DNA of 64,000 bases from IMG/VR virus record IMGVR_UViG_3300044980_000048, positions 1 through 64,000 of that record; one strand, 5' to 3'. Position 1 is the first letter of the stretch, and each line of letters begins with the position of its first letter. The translations under genes were made by a program, and so were the position numbers. Positions 58,137-64,000 of the stretch are shown here, in pieces. The notes beneath the pieces were generated by a model, which searched no databases, was not told where the DNA came from, and saw nothing but the letters and a program-made list of their open reading frames with translations. This DNA is from a virus.

Positions 58137-59381
58137 ATGTCAGTCGTTTCCAATTTAATCACCGATGCTTCTTTCACCGTCATCAATGGCGCTGCCGATG
58201 CGCTGCCGGTAATCGGTGCAACGTATCGCACTGCCGCAACATCCAAGGGCCAGATGGACGGACGTTTATCGCGCCAGTGGTCATCGCGCCCGGACGATCA
58301 GCGCTTCACGTCTTTGCAGGACTTGCGCGATTTTGTCGCCCATCGTACTGAATTATCGCGTGCGAGCGTGATTGATACAGCAGGTATCCGCGTGCTGCCG
58401 GATGCTGAGACGAACAACATCACGCTTGACCTTGGCAACGGCGAGCGGCCCATGGAAATGTCGCACTGGTCTTTCGGGCAGATTTGCCAGTTGACGGGCA
58501 TTCCTGCAGAGTATCTTCGGAAACTGCCTGCCAAGCTTGCTGCGATTAATCTTCAGCATGGCACTATGGCTTATGCGGGCAATCAGTTGCAGGCTTACAC
58601 CTACCACAACGGCTCTGATACGGTTCGTTCGTTCAACGGTGCTGGTTATGGCCGTCTGTTTGACCTGCAATTCATTGACCAGTTGCTTGTACTCTCGCAG
58701 CAGTATGGCCTTAAGACTCCGGGGCAACTTGATTGGGCTTCACAGTCAGGCGGGACTGTTGCCTATAACCCCTACGTCGATACCACGAAAGACAATACCA
58801 CGCTGTTTGCTTCCGACAGGGATTTCTTTGTTTTCCTTTGCGACGATACTCGCCCGATTGAGATTGGCAAGCTGGCGGACGGTTCTCCTGATCTGGTGTT
58901 CAAGGGCATCATGGCGTGGAATTCCGAAGTAGGTGCGGCAACGGGCGGTTACGATACCTTCCTGCTGCGCGGTGTGTGCTGCAATCGCAATCTCTGGGGT
59001 TGCGAGCAGTTGACCAAGTTCAAGCTTCGCCATACCAAGAATGCGCCCGTGCGTTTCGATCAGGAAGCCCAGCCGATGCTCAATCAGTTCGTCAACGGCT
59101 CTTCGCTGGGGATTATCTCCAAGGTGCGTGTTGCCAAGGAAACGATTGTGGCCAGCAATGACGACGAACGGAAGGATTTCCTGCGTGATAAGGCGAACGT
59201 CACGGCGAGCATAGCGGATCGTGCCTTGAAGGCTGTATTGCAGGAGGAAGGGCACCCGGCAGCATCCGTATGGGATATGGTGCAAGGCTTGACCGCAACG
59301 GCGCGTAAAATGCAGCATCAGGATGCGAGGGTTGACCTTGAAGAGAAGGCAGGCAAGCTCATGAGCAAGCTTTCCGCTTAG
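58137..59381 (+). CDS. DUF932-like phage/plasmid protein
   Basis: A 414-residue protein. FTSLQDLRDFVAHRTELSRA, HWSFGQICQLTGIPAEYLRK, AYAGNQLQAYTYHNGSDTVR, NGAGYGRLFDLQFIDQLLVL, LFASDRDFFVFLCDDTRPIE and LRGVCCNRNLWGCEQLTKFK match the DUF932 family of phage and plasmid proteins, often near replication or anti-defence genes; its biochemistry is unsettled. AGGAGAG precedes the ATG. It lies right after the iteron region and before a strong hairpin, so it is likely one transcription unit. Confidence 0.8.
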   Translation: MSVVSNLITDASFTVINGAADALPVIGATYRTAATSKGQMDGRLSRQWSSRPDDQRFTSLQDLRDFVAHRTELSRASVIDTAGIRVLPDAETNNITLDLGNGERPMEMSHWSFGQICQLTGIPAEYLRKLPAKLAAINLQHGTMAYAGNQLQAYTYHNGSDTVRSFNGAGYGRLFDLQFIDQLLVLSQQYGLKTPGQLDWASQSGGTVAYNPYVDTTKDNTTLFASDRDFFVFLCDDTRPIEIGKLADGSPDLVFKGIMAWNSEVGAATGGYDTFLLRGVCCNRNLWGCEQLTKFKLRHTKNAPVRFDQEAQPMLNQFVNGSSLGIISKVRVAKETIVASNDDERKDFLRDKANVTASIADRALKAVLQEEGHPAASVWDMVQGLTATARKMQHQDARVDLEEKAGKLMSKLSA

Positions 59382-59384
59382 TTA

Positions 59385-59428
59385 CCAGCACAGAGGGGCA
59401 AGGCTTAGGCTTTGCCCCTCGATGCTGG
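59385..59428 (+). terminator. Strong hairpin after DUF932-like gene
   Basis: CCAGCA (59385-59390) with TGCTGG (59423-59428), and GAGGGGCAA (59393-59401) with TTGCCCCTC (59412-59420), stack into a long stem with a 10-base loop, starting 3 bp after the stop codon. No U-run follows. It is probably a terminator or 3'-end stabiliser. Confidence 0.65.
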
Positions 59429-59460
59429 CAATCAAGCACAGCGATTTTACAGGGGTTTTT

Positions 59461-59889
59461 ATGTACGAAGTACGCTCATATCTGACAACGGAAACATGCG
59501 AGGGTTATTTCGATATGACTGAATGCCAAACGAAAAAGGATGCAATCGGACGCGCTAAACAAGCTCTTACGGAGGCTTATCAGATTGCCAATGAAGTGCC
59601 GGTTAAGTTGGTAACAATCGTCAAAGCCGGAACTGACGATGTAATTGAAGAGTTTCACTATGAAGATGCAGCGCAGCATTTTGAATACCCTCCGAAGACA
59701 AAACAAAACGCAATCGACGCCTATATAGAAAAAACCGCCTATGCGAATGAATTGGTACAAATACTAAAAGACCGCATTGGGGATCACATGGGAACCGACC
59801 CGGACGATATTACATGGGCGCATGTCGGTACGCTTAACAAGGTGATTGCCGACACGAAAGAGATTCTTAAATTCATAAACGCAATATAA
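59461..59889 (+). CDS. Hypothetical protein
   Basis: 142 residues from ATG 59461 (CAGGGG upstream): MYEVRSYLTTETCEGYFDMT, RAKQALTEAYQIANEVPVKL, then a helical C terminus (YIEKTAYANELVQILKDRIG, LNKVIADTKEILKFI). No family is recognised. Confidence 0.6.
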   Translation: MYEVRSYLTTETCEGYFDMTECQTKKDAIGRAKQALTEAYQIANEVPVKLVTIVKAGTDDVIEEFHYEDAAQHFEYPPKTKQNAIDAYIEKTAYANELVQILKDRIGDHMGTDPDDITWAHVGTLNKVIADTKEILKFINAI

Positions 59890-59900
59890 TTAGCATCGCG

Positions 59901-59926
59901 TAAGCCACTCTTGACGGGGTGGCTTA
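59901..59926 (+). terminator. Hairpin before XRE regulator
   Basis: TAAGCCAC (59901-59908) and GTGGCTTA (59919-59926) form a perfect 8-bp stem with a 10-base loop, 12 bp after the previous stop. It may be a terminator, or an operator for the regulator that follows. Confidence 0.5.
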
Positions 59927-59961
59927 TCGCTGGTAGTTATCGTACAAACTACGGGGTATAT

Positions 59962-60135
59962 ATGACCAAGGAAGAACTAATCGAGTTACGCAAAAAACTG
60001 CATATGACGCAAGAAGAGTTCGCCCCATTGCTAGGCGTCAAGATGGATGCTCTATCGGCATGGGAGCGCGGTAAAACCCCAATAAGTCGCCCCTCTGAAA
60101 TGCTGGCGTTGCAACTTAAAGAAGCTGCGGTGTAA
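59962..60135 (+). CDS. Small XRE-type helix-turn-helix regulator
   Basis: 57 residues from ATG 59962 with CGGGG upstream. ELRKKLHMTQEEFAPLLGVK, then LSAWERGKTPISRP, is a textbook XRE/Cro helix-turn-helix occupying nearly the whole protein. It overlaps the helicase gene end on the opposite strand by 20 bp. It may control this replication/early region. Confidence 0.8.
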   Translation: MTKEELIELRKKLHMTQEEFAPLLGVKMDALSAWERGKTPISRPSEMLALQLKEAAV

Positions 60136-61864
60136 CTTCTTCATCTTCAAATATTACCTCGCCTATAGGCAATAAAATCGCACGGACTTTACACCCATGC
60201 GCGAAGTGCTCATTGCTCTTGCTAGGAATGGCAAACGTCAAGCGTTTAAGCGTTTGTTGCCAGTTATGAGGCCAGCGCGAATTTTTAAGAATTTCGGCAA
60301 GATGATTATTGGCATTTGCAATATAAATAAAATTATCTTTCACCTTGATGCCAGTGTTACCTAGAATTGTTCTGCATTCCGCAATATTAGACCGTCCCTT
60401 GTGAACACAATAGCACATTTCTGCAATGCTTAATTCTTCAAAGCCTCGCTCTTTCGGAACGCGCATTACATGCTGCATAATTTTATCTAAAAGCGAGTGC
60501 TGATCATTTGTCCCGTTCGCGTTTTCTTTCTCGGTGCTGAAAGTCAGATCGTCAATAATCCATTGCGCATCTTCTGGGGTGTATTCTTTGATTTCATAAA
60601 AGCTTTTATGTCCGGCAAGCAATGCGCCATACTGATCGCCTAATCGCCTGTCACCTGTCTTTGCCTCAATCGCATGTGCAAAGGTTTTTGCGTTCGCCAC
60701 TATCAAGGGAACGGCGGAAAATATACGCTGGTAAAGCGCCTGGACATATTCATCTGTAAGCAGGGTATCCATTTGCAAGGTCCATGCCTTATAGACATCA
60801 CCTGCAAGTTTATTGCTTGATAGTTCAATATTAGTAAAGCGCGTGCGATCCGCTGTCTGTACAAGAGCAGAATTGATACTGCTTAAACAAAAGGGCGAGC
60901 GTATTTGAAAATTGAGCGCGTTTCCTGTCGGCGTACCTTTTACAATGCGGCTGTCATCGTCACTGCTTGCCTGCCTTGCGAGTGTAAGAATTGATTGCAC
61001 GCGGCTATGACTGGTAGCGTCTTCGCGCTCCGCTTCATCCATCACCACGGCAAGGCAATCAGCTTTAAGCGTTTGCCTTATACCTGCCTCTGTGCTTACG
61101 GATTTAATATAAAGGCAATTGTTAAGAAGTATTCGCTTGATGATGCCGCTCAATGTGGTCTTACCGCTTTGCGCTGCCCCTGTAAGCCAGATATGAGGCC
61201 GCCAAGGGAGGGCACCGCCTATCAAGGCGCACACAAGCCAGCCTGAAAGCCAGATCGCTTGCTCCGGTACTTCCCAATTTAATTGCTTTATGAGATCGGG
61301 AAATATCGCGCCTTGAACATCGCCAAGCGGATCGCATGTATCAAAACCTAACGCCTCGGCAAGTTCATAGACATGCTTCCCCGGTGTCAGGAATGGCTTA
61401 TACTCAATGCCTGCGATTGAAACCTTATCCCCGTAATGGATAACAAGCCCTTCTTTGTTAAGCCAAACGCCACGACCTCGGACGCGGTTTATATTGAAAA
61501 TCCCTGCTTTCTGGCAAGATGCCATAAGCGAAGATGCAGCGGCGTTTTCGTCAAAGTCACCTTGCTTTGTCGTCGGGAAGTTACCAGCCCAATAGGTATT
61601 AGGCGCAAGGCGGTATAGGTTCTTTTTGCCATGCGATCCCGCGCCAAGCGCAACAACTGCTTGCTCCCCGCGTGAATAGTAGTAATAGATGCCTACGCCT
61701 CCTGCTGAATAACCTAAACACCTATAAGGGGGCGGCTCTACTGCTGCCCGTTGTTCCGGTGTTTCAGCAGGCGTGTCTTTTTCTTCAGCGGGAGCGGATT
61801 TTGTCGCCTTAGCTTTTCGCGGTTTCTTAGGCTTCTCTTCTTTGATTTCTAGGACTTCGGCCAC
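60116..61864 (-). CDS. DUF927-type replicative helicase
   Basis: 582 residues from a GTG. The N-terminal ~45 residues are Lys/Glu/Ala-rich, then a DUF927 core: IWLTGAAQSGKTTL (Walker A, 229-236), CLAVVMDEAE (Walker B, 270-279), STEAGIRQTLKAD, QIRSPFCLSSINSAL and DRTRFTNIEL (arginine finger region). DUF927 proteins are helicases usually paired with primase domains in phages and mobile elements. A CHC2 zinc finger gene lies 0.3 kb upstream. There is no TOPRIM domain in this protein. Confidence 0.82.
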   Translation of the reverse strand: MAEVLEIKEEKPKKPRKAKATKSAPAEEKDTPAETPEQRAAVEPPPYRCLGYSAGGVGIYYYYSRGEQAVVALGAGSHGKKNLYRLAPNTYWAGNFPTTKQGDFDENAAASSLMASCQKAGIFNINRVRGRGVWLNKEGLVIHYGDKVSIAGIEYKPFLTPGKHVYELAEALGFDTCDPLGDVQGAIFPDLIKQLNWEVPEQAIWLSGWLVCALIGGALPWRPHIWLTGAAQSGKTTLSGIIKRILLNNCLYIKSVSTEAGIRQTLKADCLAVVMDEAEREDATSHSRVQSILTLARQASSDDDSRIVKGTPTGNALNFQIRSPFCLSSINSALVQTADRTRFTNIELSSNKLAGDVYKAWTLQMDTLLTDEYVQALYQRIFSAVPLIVANAKTFAHAIEAKTGDRRLGDQYGALLAGHKSFYEIKEYTPEDAQWIIDDLTFSTEKENANGTNDQHSLLDKIMQHVMRVPKERGFEELSIAEMCYCVHKGRSNIAECRTILGNTGIKVKDNFIYIANANNHLAEILKNSRWPHNWQQTLKRLTFAIPSKSNEHFAHGCKVRAILLPIGEVIFEDEEVTPQLL

Positions 61865-61865
61865 A

Positions 61866-62192
61866 TTATGCGCCTTTTGATAAAGACGCCATCATATAAG
61901 GCTTGAATAATCGGATCATCTCTTGGCAAAATGTTCGGACTTTCGTAAGCTTTTCCAATGAGACATATTCAGGAGTAGGGAAGCAATCCAAAGCAAAGAG
62001 GATGCCTAATAGCATTCCATAAACTGCATCTTTGTTCCCAAGTAAAAAATCGGCATCCTTATATTTCGGAATTGCATCCATGATAATCGTTTTAAGATCA
62101 CCAAGGCTATGCTCAATATCCCTGATATGATAAAACTCTTCGCTTGCTGAAACGAAACTGATCCAGAAAGTCTTAAATTCGTCAAAATCCAT
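61866..62192 (-). CDS. Hypothetical protein in replication operon
   Basis: A 108-residue helical protein (FDEFKTFWISFVSASEEFYH, LLGILFALDCFPTPEYVSLE). It lies between the zinc-finger and helicase genes and is probably a replication accessory protein. No family is recognised. The leader TATGAAATTGGGG...ATTATGGA is nearly repeated 290 bp upstream. Confidence 0.55.
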   Translation of the reverse strand: MDFDEFKTFWISFVSASEEFYHIRDIEHSLGDLKTIIMDAIPKYKDADFLLGNKDAVYGMLLGILFALDCFPTPEYVSLEKLTKVRTFCQEMIRLFKPYMMASLSKGA

Positions 62193-62207
62193 AATACTAC
62201 CCCAATT

Positions 62208-62381
62208 TCATACTGATTTTGCGATAGCGCCATCAATGCCGCAACCAAAGCAATGATAATGTTCTAAGCTTTTATCAACTGTGAAAGAGGGAGTTTTCTC
62301 AGAATGGAAAGGACATAAGCCGATATATTCTTTGCCGTGTTTGGTGATTTCTACTTTTTTACCTTGAATTGTAATTTTCAT
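62208..62381 (-). CDS. Stand-alone CHC2-type primase zinc finger
   Basis: 57 residues from ATG 62381: GKEYIGLCPFHSEKTPSFTV, then YHCFGCGIDGAI, the CHC2 zinc site (C-P-F-H...C-x2-C) of DnaG primases. DnaG continues into a TOPRIM catalytic core, but here only the finger is present. It may load host DnaG or guide the DUF927 helicase at the origin. Longer readings start in a different gene's leader and lack support. Confidence 0.8.
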   Translation of the reverse strand: MKITIQGKKVEITKHGKEYIGLCPFHSEKTPSFTVDKSLEHYHCFGCGIDGAIAKSV

Positions 62382-62598
62382 TTGAATGATCCCTTTTGGT
62401 GGGATGCCACAGGCAGCGCGATTGGGGCCGCGACTAACTATCCTGCGACACCCCATAAAGATTAAGCTGAGTGAGATTTTCCATAATGCCCCAATTTCAT
62501 TACAGCAAAAACGCTACGCTTGATTTAAGTCAAATGCAAGGTACAAATGATACCGCACCGCAGCAAAGTGCAGTTGCGATCAACGATTCAGATAATGG
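62382..62598 (-). other. Leader region with duplicated initiation sequence
   Basis: 217 bp upstream of the zinc-finger gene. On the minus strand ATGAAATTGGGG-C-ATTATGGA (about 62484-62503) repeats the start region of the 62192 gene (TATGAAATTGGGG-TAGT-ATTATGGA). It opens a 16-codon frame (62484-62434, MENLTQLNLYGVSQDS) that then stops. This looks like the remains of a duplicated gene start or a leader peptide. Confidence 0.4.
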
Positions 62599-62841
62599 TT
62601 ATGAATCTTGGAAAGGTATCTCAGAAAGCTTATGAGCCGTGACAGCCGCAACTAATGCTTTGCCGTATTCATGCGTTTCATGATAGCCGCAATCGCATCG
62701 CACGCTAATTTTCCCGTTCCATTGGTCATCACTTAATCCAGCGCATTGCTTGCATGATGGACATTCAAAAAGAAACTTTCGCGTCTTACCGTCCATAATG
62801 GTGCGGAAACGGCAAAGCGCTGATGGTATAAACTGGCTCAT
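62599..62841 (-). CDS. Zinc-ribbon protein
   Basis: An 80-residue protein with FECPSCKQC and VRCDCGYHETHE, a CxxC/CxC zinc ribbon, then a helix (GKALVAAVTAHKLSEI). It overlaps the upstream gene by 4 bp in the minus-strand early run. No named family is recognised. Confidence 0.6.
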   Translation of the reverse strand: MSQFIPSALCRFRTIMDGKTRKFLFECPSCKQCAGLSDDQWNGKISVRCDCGYHETHEYGKALVAAVTAHKLSEIPFQDS

Positions 62842-63215
62842 GCTGCTGCCCTATGAATAATCACAACGTGCTTATACAATGGCTTCTTGCGAGCGAATAC
62901 AAGCTGATTCTTGCTTTCTGCCAGTATGCGGTCAACAGTCATTGAAACGATGTTGTAGCCCATACGCCTGAGTCTTTCCTGCTCATTTGCTGAGAACCAC
63001 TTATTTATTTCTGGCAGTGTTCTTACTGCCGATCCGTAATGCTCGCCGGGAAAACCTAGGCGTTCCACTAAATCATGGCCAAATTCTTCTATCCATGTTG
63101 GCATCGCCTCAACGCCGGGGACAAAGAATTCATCACTCCATATAGCAGAAAATCCCGGTTTGAATTGCCCGCGCCCTTCATGATCTTGAATACGATATAC
63201 GCTTATGTTTCCCAT
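62838..63215 (-). CDS. Hypothetical phage protein
   Basis: A 125-residue protein. GNISVYRIQDHEGRGQFKPG, FGHDLVERLGFPGEHYGSAV, LPEINKWFSANEQERLRRMG, DRILAESKNQLVFARKKPL. The pattern recalls a family of small phage proteins of unknown function. Coupled by ATGA to the zinc-ribbon gene. Confidence 0.6.
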   Translation of the reverse strand: MGNISVYRIQDHEGRGQFKPGFSAIWSDEFFVPGVEAMPTWIEEFGHDLVERLGFPGEHYGSAVRTLPEINKWFSANEQERLRRMGYNIVSMTVDRILAESKNQLVFARKKPLYKHVVIIHRAAA

Positions 63216-63239
63216 ATAGGTATTTCTGTTTGTATTCTA

Positions 63240-63431
63240 TTACTCATCATCCTGCTTCACATGCCCGCGTAACCGGCGTATCTCGGCAAGCGCCAGTCCT
63301 AGACCTTCCACAAGCGTCAAGATGTTTTTTTCCAGCGTATCTAATCGCTCACAGATATTTGTAATATCCTGATAAGCGTTAGACACCGTATATTCAGGCG
63401 GTGCGGCGGAAAGACTAAGCGGGATTTTCAT
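63240..63431 (-). CDS. Hypothetical helical protein
   Basis: 63 residues from ATG 63431: a helix DITNICERLDTLEKNILTLV followed by LALAEIRRLRGHVKQDDE. It is coupled to the Rmf-like gene (ATGA). Function is unknown. Confidence 0.55.
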   Translation of the reverse strand: MKIPLSLSAAPPEYTVSNAYQDITNICERLDTLEKNILTLVEGLGLALAEIRRLRGHVKQDDE

Positions 63432-63565
63432 AGTATCTGCACCCCGCGCTCTTGGGCTGCCATGTAGCCTTGTAGATACCATTGGCGATCATGCCAGTCA
63501 GGAAATGGGCATTTGCATGCACGTTTCATCATGTAATCGGTTTCGCCATGTCTATATGCTTTCAT
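63428..63565 (-). CDS. Rmf/CrpP-like small protein
   Basis: A 45-residue protein: MKAYRHGETDYMM, CPFPDWHDRQWYLQGYMAAQ. The spacing G...A...CPF...(R)xxW..G(W/Y)..A resembles ribosome modulation factor and the related CrpP fold, which occur in phages. Ribosome hibernation or modulation of the host is possible. The match is by pattern only. Confidence 0.5.
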   Translation of the reverse strand: MKAYRHGETDYMMKRACKCPFPDWHDRQWYLQGYMAAQERGVQIL

Positions 63566-63783
63566 AACTTCTCCGATGAAATAGTACAGTTGTGCGACTG
63601 CGCCTCGCGGAATATGGCATCCTCTAAGAGTTTGCGGGCCAGAGCCGCCATAGTCATATTGTGTTTAGCCGCGCAAGTCTTCAAAGCGCGATTACTGGAT
63701 TGTTTTATCCATACTATACGCTTTACCTCGGCGGGAATGAATTTCTCTTCCCCTGAGCGGCCTATTGCGAGCGGTGGGATCAT
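63562..63783 (-). CDS. Small ribbon-helix-helix-like protein
   Basis: A 73-residue protein. RIVWIKQSSNRALKTCAAKH, then NMTMAALARKLLEDAI, looks like a beta-strand then two helices, as in CopG/Arc DNA-binding proteins. It may regulate this early operon. Its ends are coupled to neighbours by 4-bp overlaps. Confidence 0.5.
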   Translation of the reverse strand: MIPPLAIGRSGEEKFIPAEVKRIVWIKQSSNRALKTCAAKHNMTMAALARKLLEDAIFREAQSHNCTISSEKL

Positions 63784-63905
63784 GAGAACCTGCCTCCCTT
63801 GCGCTTCTGCTGGCGTTTACGGACATGAAGGGGATTAGAGCGACCTCCCTCCCACATGCCCGCGAAGAACACCAACAGGCAGAAGCATATCCACGGGAAA
63901 AGCAT
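63780..63905 (-). CDS. Tiny membrane protein
   Basis: A 41-residue protein: MLFPWICFCLLVFFAGMW span then a very basic tail (RKRQQKRKGGRFS). GGAGGG precedes the ATG. Overlaps at both ends support it. Confidence 0.5.
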   Translation of the reverse strand: MLFPWICFCLLVFFAGMWEGGRSNPLHVRKRQQKRKGGRFS

Positions 63906-64000
63906 TATCCCTCCGCCATATCAGACGCACTTGAAGCATACCGCAGCGGCGAATTATAAGCCCGGTGATACGTGCCTTTTTCGTCGTTCGTTTCCGCGTC
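63905..64000 (-). CDS. C-terminal end of a gene running in from the right edge
   Basis: The minus-strand frame is open from 64000 and codes for 31 residues (GTYHRAYNSPLRYASSASDM...) to a TAA at 63907-63905 that overlaps the next ATG (TAATG). Nothing can be said of the protein. Confidence 0.6.
   Translation of the reverse strand, partial: DAETNDEKGTYHRAYNSPLRYASSASDMAEG

Noticed and set aside
62486-62635. Plus-strand 49-codon frame (MPQFHYSKNATLDLSQ...)
   Set aside because: No ribosome site, it runs against the minus-strand operon and overlaps the end of the 62599 gene; the repeat of the minus-strand leader explains its start region better.
1-64000. Insertion sequences or transposases
   Set aside because: No transposase motifs or flanking inverted repeats with target duplications were seen.

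Overview
The window is most of a temperate, tailed double-stranded DNA phage (or prophage) genome. It has a terminase large subunit, portal, major capsid protein, neck proteins, a very large glycine/glutamine-rich internal virion protein, tail fibres, a lysis cassette, a tyrosine integrase, recombination genes and replication genes. No tail tube, sheath or tape-measure gene is visible, so a short-tailed (podovirus-like) virion is inferred. A tiny lipoprotein in the lysis region and a large GDP-sugar and glycosyltransferase block point to a Gram-negative host; the genus cannot be read from the sequence. Coding sequences run off both window edges, so the genome is longer than 64 kb or was cut open.

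Layout. 1-14.6 kb (+ strand, early/accessory): a 27-bp repeat gene, recombination genes (ERF annealing protein, YqaJ exonuclease, DnaQ-like exonuclease), about 35 small overlapping genes, a SLOG-family protein, a cytosine methyltransferase, a Lar-like anti-restriction protein, and three intergenic stretches with strong RNA secondary structure. The integrase (10.2-11.0 kb) is the only minus-strand gene there. It faces a small DNA-binding protein whose start codon lies in a palindrome.

14.6-46.7 kb (- strand, transcribed right to left): terminase large subunit, portal, GroES-like protein, scaffold, capsid, paired surface proteins, neck, internal virion proteins, fibres including a GH16-type enzyme, then lysis (GH104-type endolysin, lipoprotein, lipase-like protein, membrane proteins). 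One structural gene is split by a one-base frame change at CCC-UGA-C after a Shine-Dalgarno-like purine run, the layout of a prfB-type programmed +1 frameshift.

46.7-57.1 kb: a carbohydrate module. Minus strand: three glycosyltransferases of different folds, two NAD-dependent epimerase-type enzymes, a GT17-like protein, a DegT-fold enzyme with His in place of the PLP lysine (ColD-like), and a GDP-mannose 4,6-dehydratase. Plus strand, starting only 14 bp away: a GHMP sugar kinase, a nucleotidylyltransferase and two proteins resembling split alpha and beta halves of a thiamine-diphosphate E1 enzyme. Together they look like a phage-encoded pathway for an unusual deoxy, possibly branched, sugar.

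57.1-64 kb: an unidentified minus-strand gene, then a 415-bp non-coding region with nine AGGTAAC/GTTACCT boxes, an AT run and an alternating purine-pyrimidine tract (candidate replication origin), a DUF932-like protein, an XRE regulator, a DUF927-type helicase, a stand-alone CHC2 zinc finger and small minus-strand genes including an Rmf/CrpP-like protein. No DNA polymerase is visible, so host replication machinery is probably recruited.
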